From: Chloroflexota bacterium
Lineage (GTDB): Bacteria > Chloroflexota > Dehalococcoidia > GIF9 > AB-539-J10
Assembly (NCBI GenBank): GCA_015222295.1
Contig: JADFUZ010000094.1
Coordinates: 1 to 15,541 of the forward strand
Length of the DNA: 15,541 bases
Direction of reading: 5' to 3'
In this document: in pieces, positions 7,120-12,681 of the stretch
Layout of the letters: every line of letters starts with the position of its first letter
Numbering within the stretch: position 1 is the first letter of the stretch
The notes under the pieces: generated by a model
Database searches by the model: none
What the model saw: the letters and a program-made list of their open reading frames with translations, nothing else
Told to the model about the DNA's origin: nothing
Position numbers and translations under genes: made by a program

Positions 7120-8043
7120 CTAGGGGCACCGATCTAGAGGCGTCGAAAAGCCACAGACCCGGCAATGCCCTCTGCCGACGGCGGCCCCACAGAGAGGGCA
7201 CTTCTCCTCTCCGCTGCTGGCTTGTGGTATTTCTCCCACGACCTCATCATATATACGGAAATAGTAGCAATGTTCCTTGTTCATGAATCTTATGCCGGTC
7301 TCTTTCGCCGTGGCCTTGAATTCTGCGTCTGAGATCGTGTTCCCTATGACGCTGCGAAGATTGGTGGAGCCAGAGCCATATTCTATGGCCTCTTTCTCCC
7401 TCCACAATATCTCAGGCGGCAGAAGCCCCTCGAAGCTCTTCCTTAGAATGTGCTTGCCAATTCCTTCCTTGACCTTGAGTTCCGGGCTTAGGCCCAGGGC
7501 GAAACGAACGAAATCGCCATCAAGAAATGGCTGTTTCGCTTCAACGCCGAAGGCGTTACCGAGTTGGCTGGCCGAGAAAAACCAGTTCCGGGACAGGTGT
7601 TCGATGTATCTTTGCAGGGCGCTGCGGGAAAGGGATGTCATATAGGAATAGCCTGCGAAGAGCTCATCGCTCCCGTCACCAGTCATCACCGAGCGGATTT
7701 TGGTTTCGTGAGCCAGTCTAAGAGCAAAGTACAAGGAAAGGTCGTTGGGTAAAGCAAGGTCGAAGGTTTTCAATATGCGTATGACGTCGGGAAGCGCGGT
7801 GAGCGCCTCTTCGACACTGAATTCCACTATCCGATGCTCTATCCCTAGAAAAAGGGCCATTTTACTGGAGTGGATGAGGTCTGATGCGTGAGAGCCTCGC
7901 AGCGCAGCCGTGAAGGCCACGCTCGGTCTGGCGATGAGAGCTAGAATGCTTGTGTCGAGCCCGCCTGAAAGGAGTACGCCATCGGCTCTGTTCCTTTTGG
8001 CGGCTTCCTCAAGCTTTGTCCTTAGTTCCTCGCAAATTGTCAT
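7120..8043 (-). CDS. Stand-alone asparagine-synthase-type PP-loop ATPase with C-terminal zinc ribbon
   Basis: A 307-residue protein with only the synthetase (ATP-pyrophosphatase) half of asparagine synthase. The PP-loop SGGLDTS is at 26-32, TGDGSDELFAGY at 121-132, and the KQPFLD and later KHILRKSFEGLLPPEIL plus R-x-KEAIEYG elements follow the AsnB fold. The N-terminal glutaminase domain with its catalytic Cys2 is absent, so any amide or other nitrogen donor must differ. The tail carries a zinc-ribbon pattern CPLC-x8-CRVC (Cys 282, 285, 294, 297). PP-loop enzymes adenylate a carboxylate or carbonyl substrate; here the substrate is unknown. Tail zinc ribbons are known in PP-loop tRNA-thiolation enzymes, but this is a different branch. 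It converges on the B12 operon, so a link to cobamides is only positional. Start ATG at 8043 follows an in-frame TAA; GAAGG lies 14 bases before it, longer than ideal. Confidence 0.85.
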   Translation of the reverse strand: MTICEELRTKLEEAAKRNRADGVLLSGGLDTSILALIARPSVAFTAALRGSHASDLIHSSKMALFLGIEHRIVEFSVEEALTALPDVIRILKTFDLALPNDLSLYFALRLAHETKIRSVMTGDGSDELFAGYSYMTSLSRSALQRYIEHLSRNWFFSASQLGNAFGVEAKQPFLDGDFVRFALGLSPELKVKEGIGKHILRKSFEGLLPPEILWREKEAIEYGSGSTNLRSVIGNTISDAEFKATAKETGIRFMNKEHCYYFRIYDEVVGEIPQASSGEEKCPLCGAAVGRGHCRVCGFSTPLDRCP

Positions 8044-8121
8044 ACGTGCCCCGGGATCCTTCGTGTCTTATCTTAGCACTTGCGCCCGAAAATCCCGATG
8101 TTCGGCAATTCGATGGTGTTT

Positions 8122-8150
8122 TTGACTGGTGCTGTCCTGTCTGCTAGCAT
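8122..8150 (+). promoter_or_regulatory. Sigma70-type promoter of an orphan short transcript
   Basis: TTGACT (8122-8127), an exact 17-base spacer, then TAGCAT (8145-8150). Expected transcription start is near 8154-8158. No long + strand gene follows for 900 bases. What follows is a short ORF and an intrinsic terminator. Confidence 0.6.
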
Positions 8151-8200
8151 AGAACTGCCGGGCAAGGATGAGGTGCACCTGTCTGGCGAGGAGGGAAGGC

Positions 8201-8287
8201 ATGGCGCAGAAGCAAGCCTGGTTGTGCCAATGGTTTTTCCCCGATTTGGGCTCTCCACCAGTGGGGGGAGAGCGTGAAGCCTGGTAG
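8201..8287 (+). CDS. Small ORF, 28 codons, Trp-containing, strong Shine-Dalgarno
   Basis: ATG at 8201 is preceded by a perfect AGGAGG (8189-8194) with a 6-base spacer, about 45 bases after the predicted transcription start. The predicted peptide begins MAQKQAWLCQWFFPDLG and has tryptophans at 7, 11 and 28 plus one cysteine. No family is recognised. It could be a small protein, a leader peptide or the coding part of a dual-function RNA. A leader-peptide role is hard to place because the transcript ends at a terminator and the next gene is on the other strand. A hairpin at 8250-8273 overlaps its 3' half. Confidence 0.4.
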   Translation: MAQKQAWLCQWFFPDLGSPPVGGEREAW

Positions 8288-8428
8288 CTGATGTGCGTTG
8301 GTGGAGAGCAATCGGAAGCCCCGAGCTCTTCGTGTGGTAAGTGACGCTCTTTGAATTGGGGCAGCAGTTACTCAGCCTGAAGCTGAACTGGAAGAGTAGG
8401 GGTTACAGGTAACCTAATAGCGCGTACC

Positions 8429-8470
8429 GAGGAGCGAGCTCTGGAGTTGGGGCTCGCTCCTCTTGTTGTC
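8429..8470 (+). terminator. Intrinsic terminator on the + strand
   Basis: Perfect 11-base stem GAGGAGCGAGC (8429-8439) / GCTCGCTCCTC (8452-8462), a 12-base loop, followed by TTGTTGTC. The T-rich tail is only on the + strand, so it ends a rightward transcript. It therefore does not serve the DUF2905 gene, which reads toward it from the right. Confidence 0.7.
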
Positions 8471-8502
8471 AGCGAGGTGCTCGGCTTCTTCTATTTTGGT
8501 GC

Positions 8503-8730
8503 TTACCTAAGCAGGTGAATGACGAAGTTCACGGCGATGGTGAGCAGAATGCTGACTAGAAGGCAGGTCCCTAGGGGAAGGAAAAGATGAAGGCCTCCCT
8601 TGTGCACGGTTATGTCGCCGGGTAGACTTCGCAAGAAGGGAATTCGCTGCCAGAAGAGCAATAGGAGGCCGAAGAGGCTGAGGAAAGCTCCGACCAGAAT
8701 TAGAATCTTGCCCGTGCCCTGAAACCACAT
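8503..8730 (-). CDS. DUF2905 family small membrane protein
   Basis: A 75-residue protein with two hydrophobic segments (about 8-27 and 53-74) around the family signature RIPFLRSLPGDITVHKGG (about 29-46), followed by the LPLGTCLLVSILL segment. DUF2905 proteins are usually 65-75 residues with this layout; their function is not known. The reading frame stays open upstream to 9048, but the residues there are low-complexity and Arg/Ser rich with no family similarity. I therefore place the start at the ATG at 8730, which gives the family length. No good Shine-Dalgarno is visible before it. Confidence 0.85.
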   Translation of the reverse strand: MWFQGTGKILILVGAFLSLFGLLLLFWQRIPFLRSLPGDITVHKGGLHLFLPLGTCLLVSILLTIAVNFVIHLLR

Positions 8731-9063
8731 GATGACGTGCTCAATGCTAATTGTAGCTGATAGCGCTATCTTTAGCATAACCGTGCCTAGTATAATGGCG
8801 CGCCGGAGAGACGCGGAATACAGTTGCCTCACGTGGCAGAGAGGCGACAGTGGGCATCGCACGCGGAACTCCGATCGATAGAGAGATTGCCGGCCCGGAC
8901 GAACCAGAGTGGACAGGGTACTGTGGCGTTGGAGTAGTGGTTCGCTGAGCCGGTAGCGAGCGATGGCATAGCCGTTTCGTCGTCTCGACGCTCCGGATTC
9001 AACCTGTTGGCTCAAAGCGCCTGAGTGCTGTAGCGACAGCAGATTCATCTGCAGCTGACACCA
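8731..9063. other. Divergent intergenic region between DUF2905 and the MFS gene
   Basis: This 333-base stretch must hold both start regions. It has a perfect palindrome at 8759-8770, a TATAAT on the + strand at 8791-8796 without a convincing -35, and a small hairpin TTGCCTC/GAGGCGA (8824-8830 with 8841-8847, one G-T pair). I see no convincing coding sequence in it. Confidence 0.4.
8759..8770. promoter_or_regulatory. Perfect 12-base palindrome, possible operator
   Basis: GATAGCGCTATC lies 28 bases upstream of the DUF2905 start and beside the TATAAT at 8791. Such symmetry in a divergent promoter region fits a dimeric regulator site, but no regulator gene is nearby. Confidence 0.3.
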
Positions 9064-10431
9064 ATGAAAGGTACGCGCAGTAGCGTTGCCAAGCTAGAGT
9101 GGCCGGAGGCCATGCAGAAGTCGAGCCGCCGGCGCTGGGCCATCTGGACGGCGGGCGTTCTGGCGCATACAGTGGGCACATTTCACCGGGCGGCGATGGC
9201 TCCTATGGCCGACCGGGTCATGGCTGATTTTGGTATCAGCGCGGCCGTTTTTGGCAGCTTGGGTGCGGCCTATTTCTACGTCTATGCTGCTATGCAGCTG
9301 CCTTCAGGCACGCTCGCCGACACAATAGGCCCGCGCAAGACGATTACCGGCGGGCTGCTTCTGTCAACGCTGGGCTCCGTGATCATGGGCGTTGCTCCCT
9401 CGTTCGCTATTGTGTATACGGGACGGCTTGTGGTAAGCCTTGGTGTCTCCATAGTGTGGCTCAGCGTTGTGAAGTTGATCATGGGCTGGTTCCGTTCGCG
9501 GGAGCTGGCGACCATGACTGGTCTTTCCATTTCGGTGGCGAACCTGGGCCAGTTAGCTGCGGCTACTCCTTTGGCCCTCCTGGTTATTTGGGTAGGCTGG
9601 CGAATGTCATTTGTGGGCGTCGCGGCCCTCAGCCTTGCCCTGGCTGTCGTGAACTGGTTCACCATCCAGGGCAGTGCTGCTCAAGCTGGTCCGTCCATGG
9701 GAGTCGGCTTGAATCAACGGAGGAATGCCCGAGCTGGTCTCGCACGCGATTCTCTGGGCCTGAGTCTGGTACGAAGGTTCGGTGTTGTCTTCGGCAATGG
9801 GCAGTTCTGGGTGTTGTCCCTCGTGGGGCTGGGAACATATGGGGCCTATTCTACCTTGCTTCACCATTGGGGCGTGCTCTATTTGATGCAGACACAGGGG
9901 GTGGCGCGGGATTTCGCCGGCAACTTCCTGCTCGTGTCCACCATTGGCCTGATGCTGGGTGCGCCACTGCTAGGTTTTCTGTCCGATCGAATATTCAAGA
10001 AGCGACGGTTTCCTCTGATATTGTTCACTGCTCTGTCCCTGATATCTTTTCTGCTGCTGGCCCTGTGGAATGGTGGGAGACCTCCTCTCGAAACGCTGTA
10101 TCCGCTGTGCTTTGTCATGGGGCTTACGACGGGTACTGTATTCATCACCTTCGCCTGTGTGGGAGACATTGCTCAACCTTCCGTTCGGGGTGTGGCTACC
10201 GGCCTGGTCAACACGGGTGGCTTTGTCGGTGCCGCGGTTGGCCAGGTGGTTTTCGGCCATATCCTGGATCTAGGGTGGGAGGGCGAAATGGCGGAGGGGG
10301 CACGCGTCTATCCTGCGGCAGCCTTTCAGCATGGCCTCTTGCTGTGTTGCATTCTGGCTGGCTTGGGTCTTGTTGCCGCCTTGCTCGTCAAGGAAACTCA
10401 CTGCCGTGAAAGCTATGGCGCAGAGACATAA
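9064..10431 (+). CDS. MFS transporter, substrate unknown
   Basis: A 455-residue polytopic membrane protein with about 12 hydrophobic segments in two halves and a polar central loop (about 201-245). The MFS motif A is clear in the first half (GTLADTIGPRKT, 82-93) and its weaker copy in the second half (GFLSDRIFKKRR, 304-315). An Arg in GRLVVSLG (about 120-127) fits the TM4 region. Nothing in the sequence identifies the substrate; the general look is that of anion/organic-acid symporters, a weak impression. The ATG at 9064 has no Shine-Dalgarno. An inner ATG at 9112 has GGAGG only 2 bases before it, so the start is uncertain; both leave the first helix intact. Confidence 0.9.
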   Translation: MKGTRSSVAKLEWPEAMQKSSRRRWAIWTAGVLAHTVGTFHRAAMAPMADRVMADFGISAAVFGSLGAAYFYVYAAMQLPSGTLADTIGPRKTITGGLLLSTLGSVIMGVAPSFAIVYTGRLVVSLGVSIVWLSVVKLIMGWFRSRELATMTGLSISVANLGQLAAATPLALLVIWVGWRMSFVGVAALSLALAVVNWFTIQGSAAQAGPSMGVGLNQRRNARAGLARDSLGLSLVRRFGVVFGNGQFWVLSLVGLGTYGAYSTLLHHWGVLYLMQTQGVARDFAGNFLLVSTIGLMLGAPLLGFLSDRIFKKRRFPLILFTALSLISFLLLALWNGGRPPLETLYPLCFVMGLTTGTVFITFACVGDIAQPSVRGVATGLVNTGGFVGAAVGQVVFGHILDLGWEGEMAEGARVYPAAAFQHGLLLCCILAGLGLVAALLVKETHCRESYGAET

Positions 10432-10592
10432 TTGTGACTGTCGCAGCGGTCTCGAGTCTTGGCTTTGAGCTCTCTCCTCGGGTTAGAGCGAAGTGGGCTT
10501 CCGGTGCCGAATTGGGTCTGCGGCGCCAACTGGAGCTAGCTTATCGCTGTGCCCGGGGGGTTGAGGTTTGAGGGTCGGCGTTTCGTGAGCTA
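10432..10592. other. Non-coding stretch, no recognised content
   Basis: Between the MFS stop and the phosphatase promoter I see no clear hairpin with a T-run and no credible gene. Minus-strand open frames here overlap the phosphatase start and look like shadows. Confidence 0.4.
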
Positions 10593-10621
10593 TTGTAGAG
10601 CAGGGAGAACAAAGCTATAGT
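10593..10621 (+). promoter_or_regulatory. Sigma70-type promoter of the histidine phosphatase gene
   Basis: TTGTAG (10593-10598), 17-base spacer, TATAGT (10616-10621). Predicted start near 10628 leaves a leader of about 20-30 bases containing the Shine-Dalgarno GAGGAG (10633-10638). Confidence 0.55.
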
Positions 10622-10648
10622 AGGTGTTGTGCGAGGAGAGAGTGCAGG

Positions 10649-11290
10649 TTGGTATTTCCCATGACAGAGATCATCCTGGCTAGACACGGGGAAACTGAGT
10701 GGAATGTGGGCGTGAGATATCGGGGAAGAATTGATGTGAATCTGAACGAACTGGGCGTGAAACAGGGGAAACTGCTGGGCGTGCACTTGAGCCGTCTCAA
10801 GATCGCCGCCATCTATTCCAGCCCGCTAAACCGAGCACTGGATACAGGAAACATTCTGGCCAGATATCAACACGTTGATGTACAGGTGACCGATGGTCTC
10901 GTGGACTTTGATTATGGAGAATGGCAAGGACTGTCGGACCTTGCCGTAAGGAAGTTATATCCCGCCCTTCACCGTGAGTGGCTTGCTAGTCCGCACCTGG
11001 TGACAATGCCCGGAGGTGAGAGTCTCACTGACGTGAGGGAAAGGGCTGTTGGAGTGGTCAAAGACGTGGTTTGGAGGCATAGCGGGAGCGTGGCATTGGT
11101 ATCGCATCGGGTAGTGAACAAGGTTCTGATATGCTCTTTGCTGGGGCTGGACAACTCGCGCTTCTGGGATATCAGGATGGATGTGGGTGCAATTACGACT
11201 TTCGAGTATGTGAAAGGCCGTTTCATCCTGACAAAACATAATGACAGTTCATATCTGGGAGCTACGCGAAACCCCCTGTCTGACTTCTGA
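10649..11290 (+). CDS. cobC: Histidine phosphatase, probable alpha-ribazole/adenosylcobalamin-5'-phosphate phosphatase (CobC-like)
   Basis: Phosphoglycerate-mutase-fold phosphatase. Counting from TTG 10649 (213 aa): the phospho-acceptor motif LARHGETEWN (R12, H13), SSPLNRALDT with R62, DFDYGEWQG with a likely acid E91, and VSHRVVNKVL with H153. In cobamide synthesis this family removes the 5'-phosphate of alpha-ribazole phosphate or of adenosylcobalamin phosphate. The gene lies 3.7 kb past cobU with its own promoter, so the role is supported by family and proximity only; a broad phosphatase is possible. The family usually starts right before the RHG motif, favouring ATG 10661. GAGGAG (10633-10638), however, is 10 bases from TTG 10649 and 22 from the ATG, favouring the TTG. 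Confidence 0.82.
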   Translation: MVFPMTEIILARHGETEWNVGVRYRGRIDVNLNELGVKQGKLLGVHLSRLKIAAIYSSPLNRALDTGNILARYQHVDVQVTDGLVDFDYGEWQGLSDLAVRKLYPALHREWLASPHLVTMPGGESLTDVRERAVGVVKDVVWRHSGSVALVSHRVVNKVLICSLLGLDNSRFWDIRMDVGAITTFEYVKGRFILTKHNDSSYLGATRNPLSDF

Positions 11291-11318
11291 GAAGGAAACG
11301 CTTACGCGATAGCAGGTT

Positions 11319-12350
11319 TCAGGTGTTGAACCACCCGGAACTGCTTGTGTCAACCGAGTGTCCTTCATGGACTACATGGATCACCAGTCGGGTGTGTCTG
11401 CCTGCGGGCACGTCCAGGTACATCGCGACCGTTACGGGTTGGCCTGCTTTCAGATCGAATACCCCGCTTCTCACAGAATTCCAAATACGACTATGGCCTG
11501 CATCGAAGCCAGCTAGTACGTAATTGTCATTCAATGCAGCAGTACCCACATTCTCCACTGTGATTGTCAACCTGTACTCTCGCTCCTTTGCTGTAGCTTC
11601 CCAAGTATGAGTTATGACAGGCATTGGTGCGATATCGTAGATGTAGGCAGGTTGACTCCTGTACTCGTCCGGCACAACCCCGATCCTGCCGGCCTCTCCG
11701 GTCGTCTCCAGATAGAAGTACCTCTTTCCATTGTGTGTGTAGTATGTGCCGCAAAAGCCGTGGCTTTCCAATACCCCGGTTGCTATGTGGGTTGTCAGGT
11801 CAACAAGTACGATGTCGTAGCCCATGATATGCATTATCTTTGCCAGCAGTATTGAGGTGTCCTCGCAGTCGCCACCTTCGTCGACCAGCGTTTCGATAGG
11901 GTATCTGGGATATTCGTCAGAACCGGTCGTCTCCACGTCTGACGTATAGGCAAGCTGCTGCACGAAAGACGCGGCAAAGTGTATGGTGTCGCATTCATCA
12001 AGGTGTGCTCTTCGCGCCTCCTCCTCGAGCTTGCTTGCCAGCTTGGCCGTGTAGAGAGTGTCTTTCTGGTCCGTAACGTAGACGGAGTAGTCTTTGGTCG
12101 GAGGTCTGGGTTTCGCCTTGTAGTAATCGTACAGCGTTTGGGGAATCTGTATCTCCCATGTCCATTCGTAGTCGCCGCACGGCCAGTAGGACCACGTGAA
12201 GTGTTTGGTGATCAATTGGCTGGACTCAGAGACTTCTGAGGTCGGGTCGGCAAACGAGATTACTGGCGGCGGAAGAGGTTCCAACGACTGTGGTATCGCA
12301 CACCCTGCTTGAGCTGCTGACAGAGCCAGCAGGGATACTACTGGGATCAA
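11319..12350 (-). CDS. Transglutaminase-like cysteine-protease-fold protein, probable exported/lipoprotein
   Basis: About 343 residues from a TTG at 12350. The N-terminus is hydrophobic (LIPVVSLLALSAAQAGC), like a signal peptide ending at Cys; the -3 residue is Gln, so the lipobox is not standard. The central domain has a transglutaminase-like triad: GGDCEDTSILLAKIM (Cys), the TTHIATGV histidine about 30 residues later, and an acidic residue in RYFYLETTGEAG. The last 90 residues (EYRLTITVENVG onward) look like a beta-sandwich, as in cell-surface proteins. Enzymatic role and substrate are unknown. No ATG exists near the start. The frame is open through the two upstream tRNA genes, but that part is not protein-like. 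A GGAGG (12401-12405) lies 5 bases before an in-frame ATC at 12395, an alternative start. It may be read from the tRNA promoter. The 3' end converges on the phosphatase gene. Confidence 0.75.
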   Translation of the reverse strand: MIPVVSLLALSAAQAGCAIPQSLEPLPPPVISFADPTSEVSESSQLITKHFTWSYWPCGDYEWTWEIQIPQTLYDYYKAKPRPPTKDYSVYVTDQKDTLYTAKLASKLEEEARRAHLDECDTIHFAASFVQQLAYTSDVETTGSDEYPRYPIETLVDEGGDCEDTSILLAKIMHIMGYDIVLVDLTTHIATGVLESHGFCGTYYTHNGKRYFYLETTGEAGRIGVVPDEYRSQPAYIYDIAPMPVITHTWEATAKEREYRLTITVENVGTAALNDNYVLAGFDAGHSRIWNSVRSGVFDLKAGQPVTVAMYLDVPAGRHTRLVIHVVHEGHSVDTSSSGWFNT

Positions 12351-12400
12351 CCGCTCAATGCAGTGTGCTGCTGTGTTCTGTCGGGCTCTGCCGATTTCGC

Positions 12401-12405
12401 CCTCC
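12401..12405 (-). promoter_or_regulatory. Strong Shine-Dalgarno without a canonical start codon
   Basis: GGAGG on the minus strand, followed after 5 bases by an in-frame ATC (12393-12395). Starting there would give the n-region MGRARQNTAAHCIERL before the hydrophobic core, a better signal peptide than from TTG 12350. Confidence 0.35.
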
Positions 12406-12473
12406 GGTTTTGGGTTGCAAGGTTCCTGGATTGTGGGCAGATTCTCTTCTCCCCAAGGCCTTGTGGGCTGTAG

Positions 12474-12547
12474 CGCGCCTAGAGGGATTCGAACCCACGA
12501 CCCCCGGTTCCGAAGACCGGTGCTCTTGTCCGCTGAGCTATAGGCGC
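12474..12547 (-). tRNA. tRNA-Arg (anticodon TCG)
   Basis: A 74-base cloverleaf: acceptor GCGCCTA/TAGGCGC, D-arm GCTC/GAGC, anticodon stem CCGGT/ACCGG with loop CTTCGGA (anticodon TCG, reads CGA), five-base variable loop, T-loop TTCGAAT, discriminator G. The T-stem GTGGG/CCCTC has one T-T mismatch. CCA is not encoded. It follows tRNA-His after 3 bases and probably shares its transcript. Confidence 0.93.
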
Positions 12548-12550
12548 AAG

Positions 12551-12625
12551 GGTGAACGGTGGGATTTGAACCCACGATCTCCAGGGCCACAACCTGGCGC
12601 CTTAAACCACTAGGCTACGCTCACC
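12551..12625 (-). tRNA. tRNA-His (anticodon GTG)
   Basis: Cloverleaf with acceptor GTGAGCG/CGTTCAC (one G-T pair), D-arm GCCT/AGGC, anticodon stem CCAGG/CCTGG with loop TTGTGGC (anticodon GTG), T-stem GTGGG/CCCAC with loop TTCAAAT. The histidine identity marks are present: a template-encoded G at -1 (position 12625) and C at the discriminator (12551). CCA is not encoded. First gene after the promoter at 12639-12667. Confidence 0.95.
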
Positions 12626-12638
12626 ACGAACAAGATGT

Positions 12639-12667
12639 ATTATACTCGTGATTGCTGGCGCTTTCAA
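12639..12667 (-). promoter_or_regulatory. Consensus-like sigma70 promoter of the tRNA operon
   Basis: On the minus strand: TTGAAA (12662-12667), 17-base spacer, TATAAT (12639-12644). The expected start is about 7 bases after the -10, leaving only a few bases before tRNA-His. It begins 14 bases after the stop of the upstream acyl-CoA dehydrogenase gene. Confidence 0.8.
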
Positions 12668-12681
12668 TCCTGGCGTTCGAG

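Larger units (their letters stand above)
8154..8470 (+). ncRNA. Candidate structured small RNA / leader-like transcript of unknown class
   Basis: The stretch from the promoter at 8122-8150 to the terminator at 8429-8470 would give an RNA of about 310 nt. It contains several self-complementary elements: the palindrome AGGTGCACCT (8171-8180), GCTCTCC/GGAGAGC (8250-8256 with 8267-8273), GAGAGC/GCTCTT (8304-8309 with 8325-8330), TCAGC/GCTGA with a five-base loop (8372-8376 with 8382-8386), and GGTTAC-AG-GTAACC (8401-8414). A 28-codon ORF sits near its 5' end. I could not match it to tmRNA, RNase P RNA, SRP RNA, 6S RNA or a cobalamin riboswitch by eye. The 5' end is inferred from the promoter; expression is not shown. 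Confidence 0.45.

Noticed and set aside
8080..8277. 65-codon + strand frame over the orphan promoter
   Set aside because: It begins before the promoter, has no ribosome site, and overlaps the better-supported small ORF in another frame.
8044..8470. Cobalamin riboswitch in the gap after the B12 operon
   Set aside because: I looked for the GCCACTG-like core and the AGYCAGGAGACCTGCC-type B12 box and found neither; the transcript also leads into no B12 gene. A promoter-proximal riboswitch for the operon would be left of the window.
8791..8796. TATAAT on the + strand as promoter of the MFS gene
   Set aside because: No TTGACA-like hexamer at 16-18 bases upstream, and it would leave a leader of about 260 bases; kept only as a note in the intergenic entry.
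8731..9048. N-terminal extension of the DUF2905 frame to 181 residues
   Set aside because: Known DUF2905 proteins are about 65-75 residues, and the extra part is low-complexity with no hydrophobic or family features.
9456..10409. 317-codon + strand frame inside the MFS gene
   Set aside because: Out-of-frame shadow rich in Cys, Trp and Arg, with no domain; the MFS frame has clear motifs across the same bases.
10541..10812. Minus-strand frames across the phosphatase promoter and start
   Set aside because: They overlap the promoter, Shine-Dalgarno and RHG motif of the phosphatase and show no family features.
11295..11320. GAAAC/GTTTC stem between the converging phosphatase and transglutaminase-like genes as a terminator
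   Set aside because: Only five A/T-rich pairs with a 16-base loop and no T-run on either strand.
12351..12590. Open frame extending the transglutaminase-like protein upstream through the tRNA genes
   Set aside because: The extension is the translation of tRNA-Arg and part of tRNA-His (for example GSWVRIP-like runs typical of tRNA antisense shadows); the protein must start downstream.
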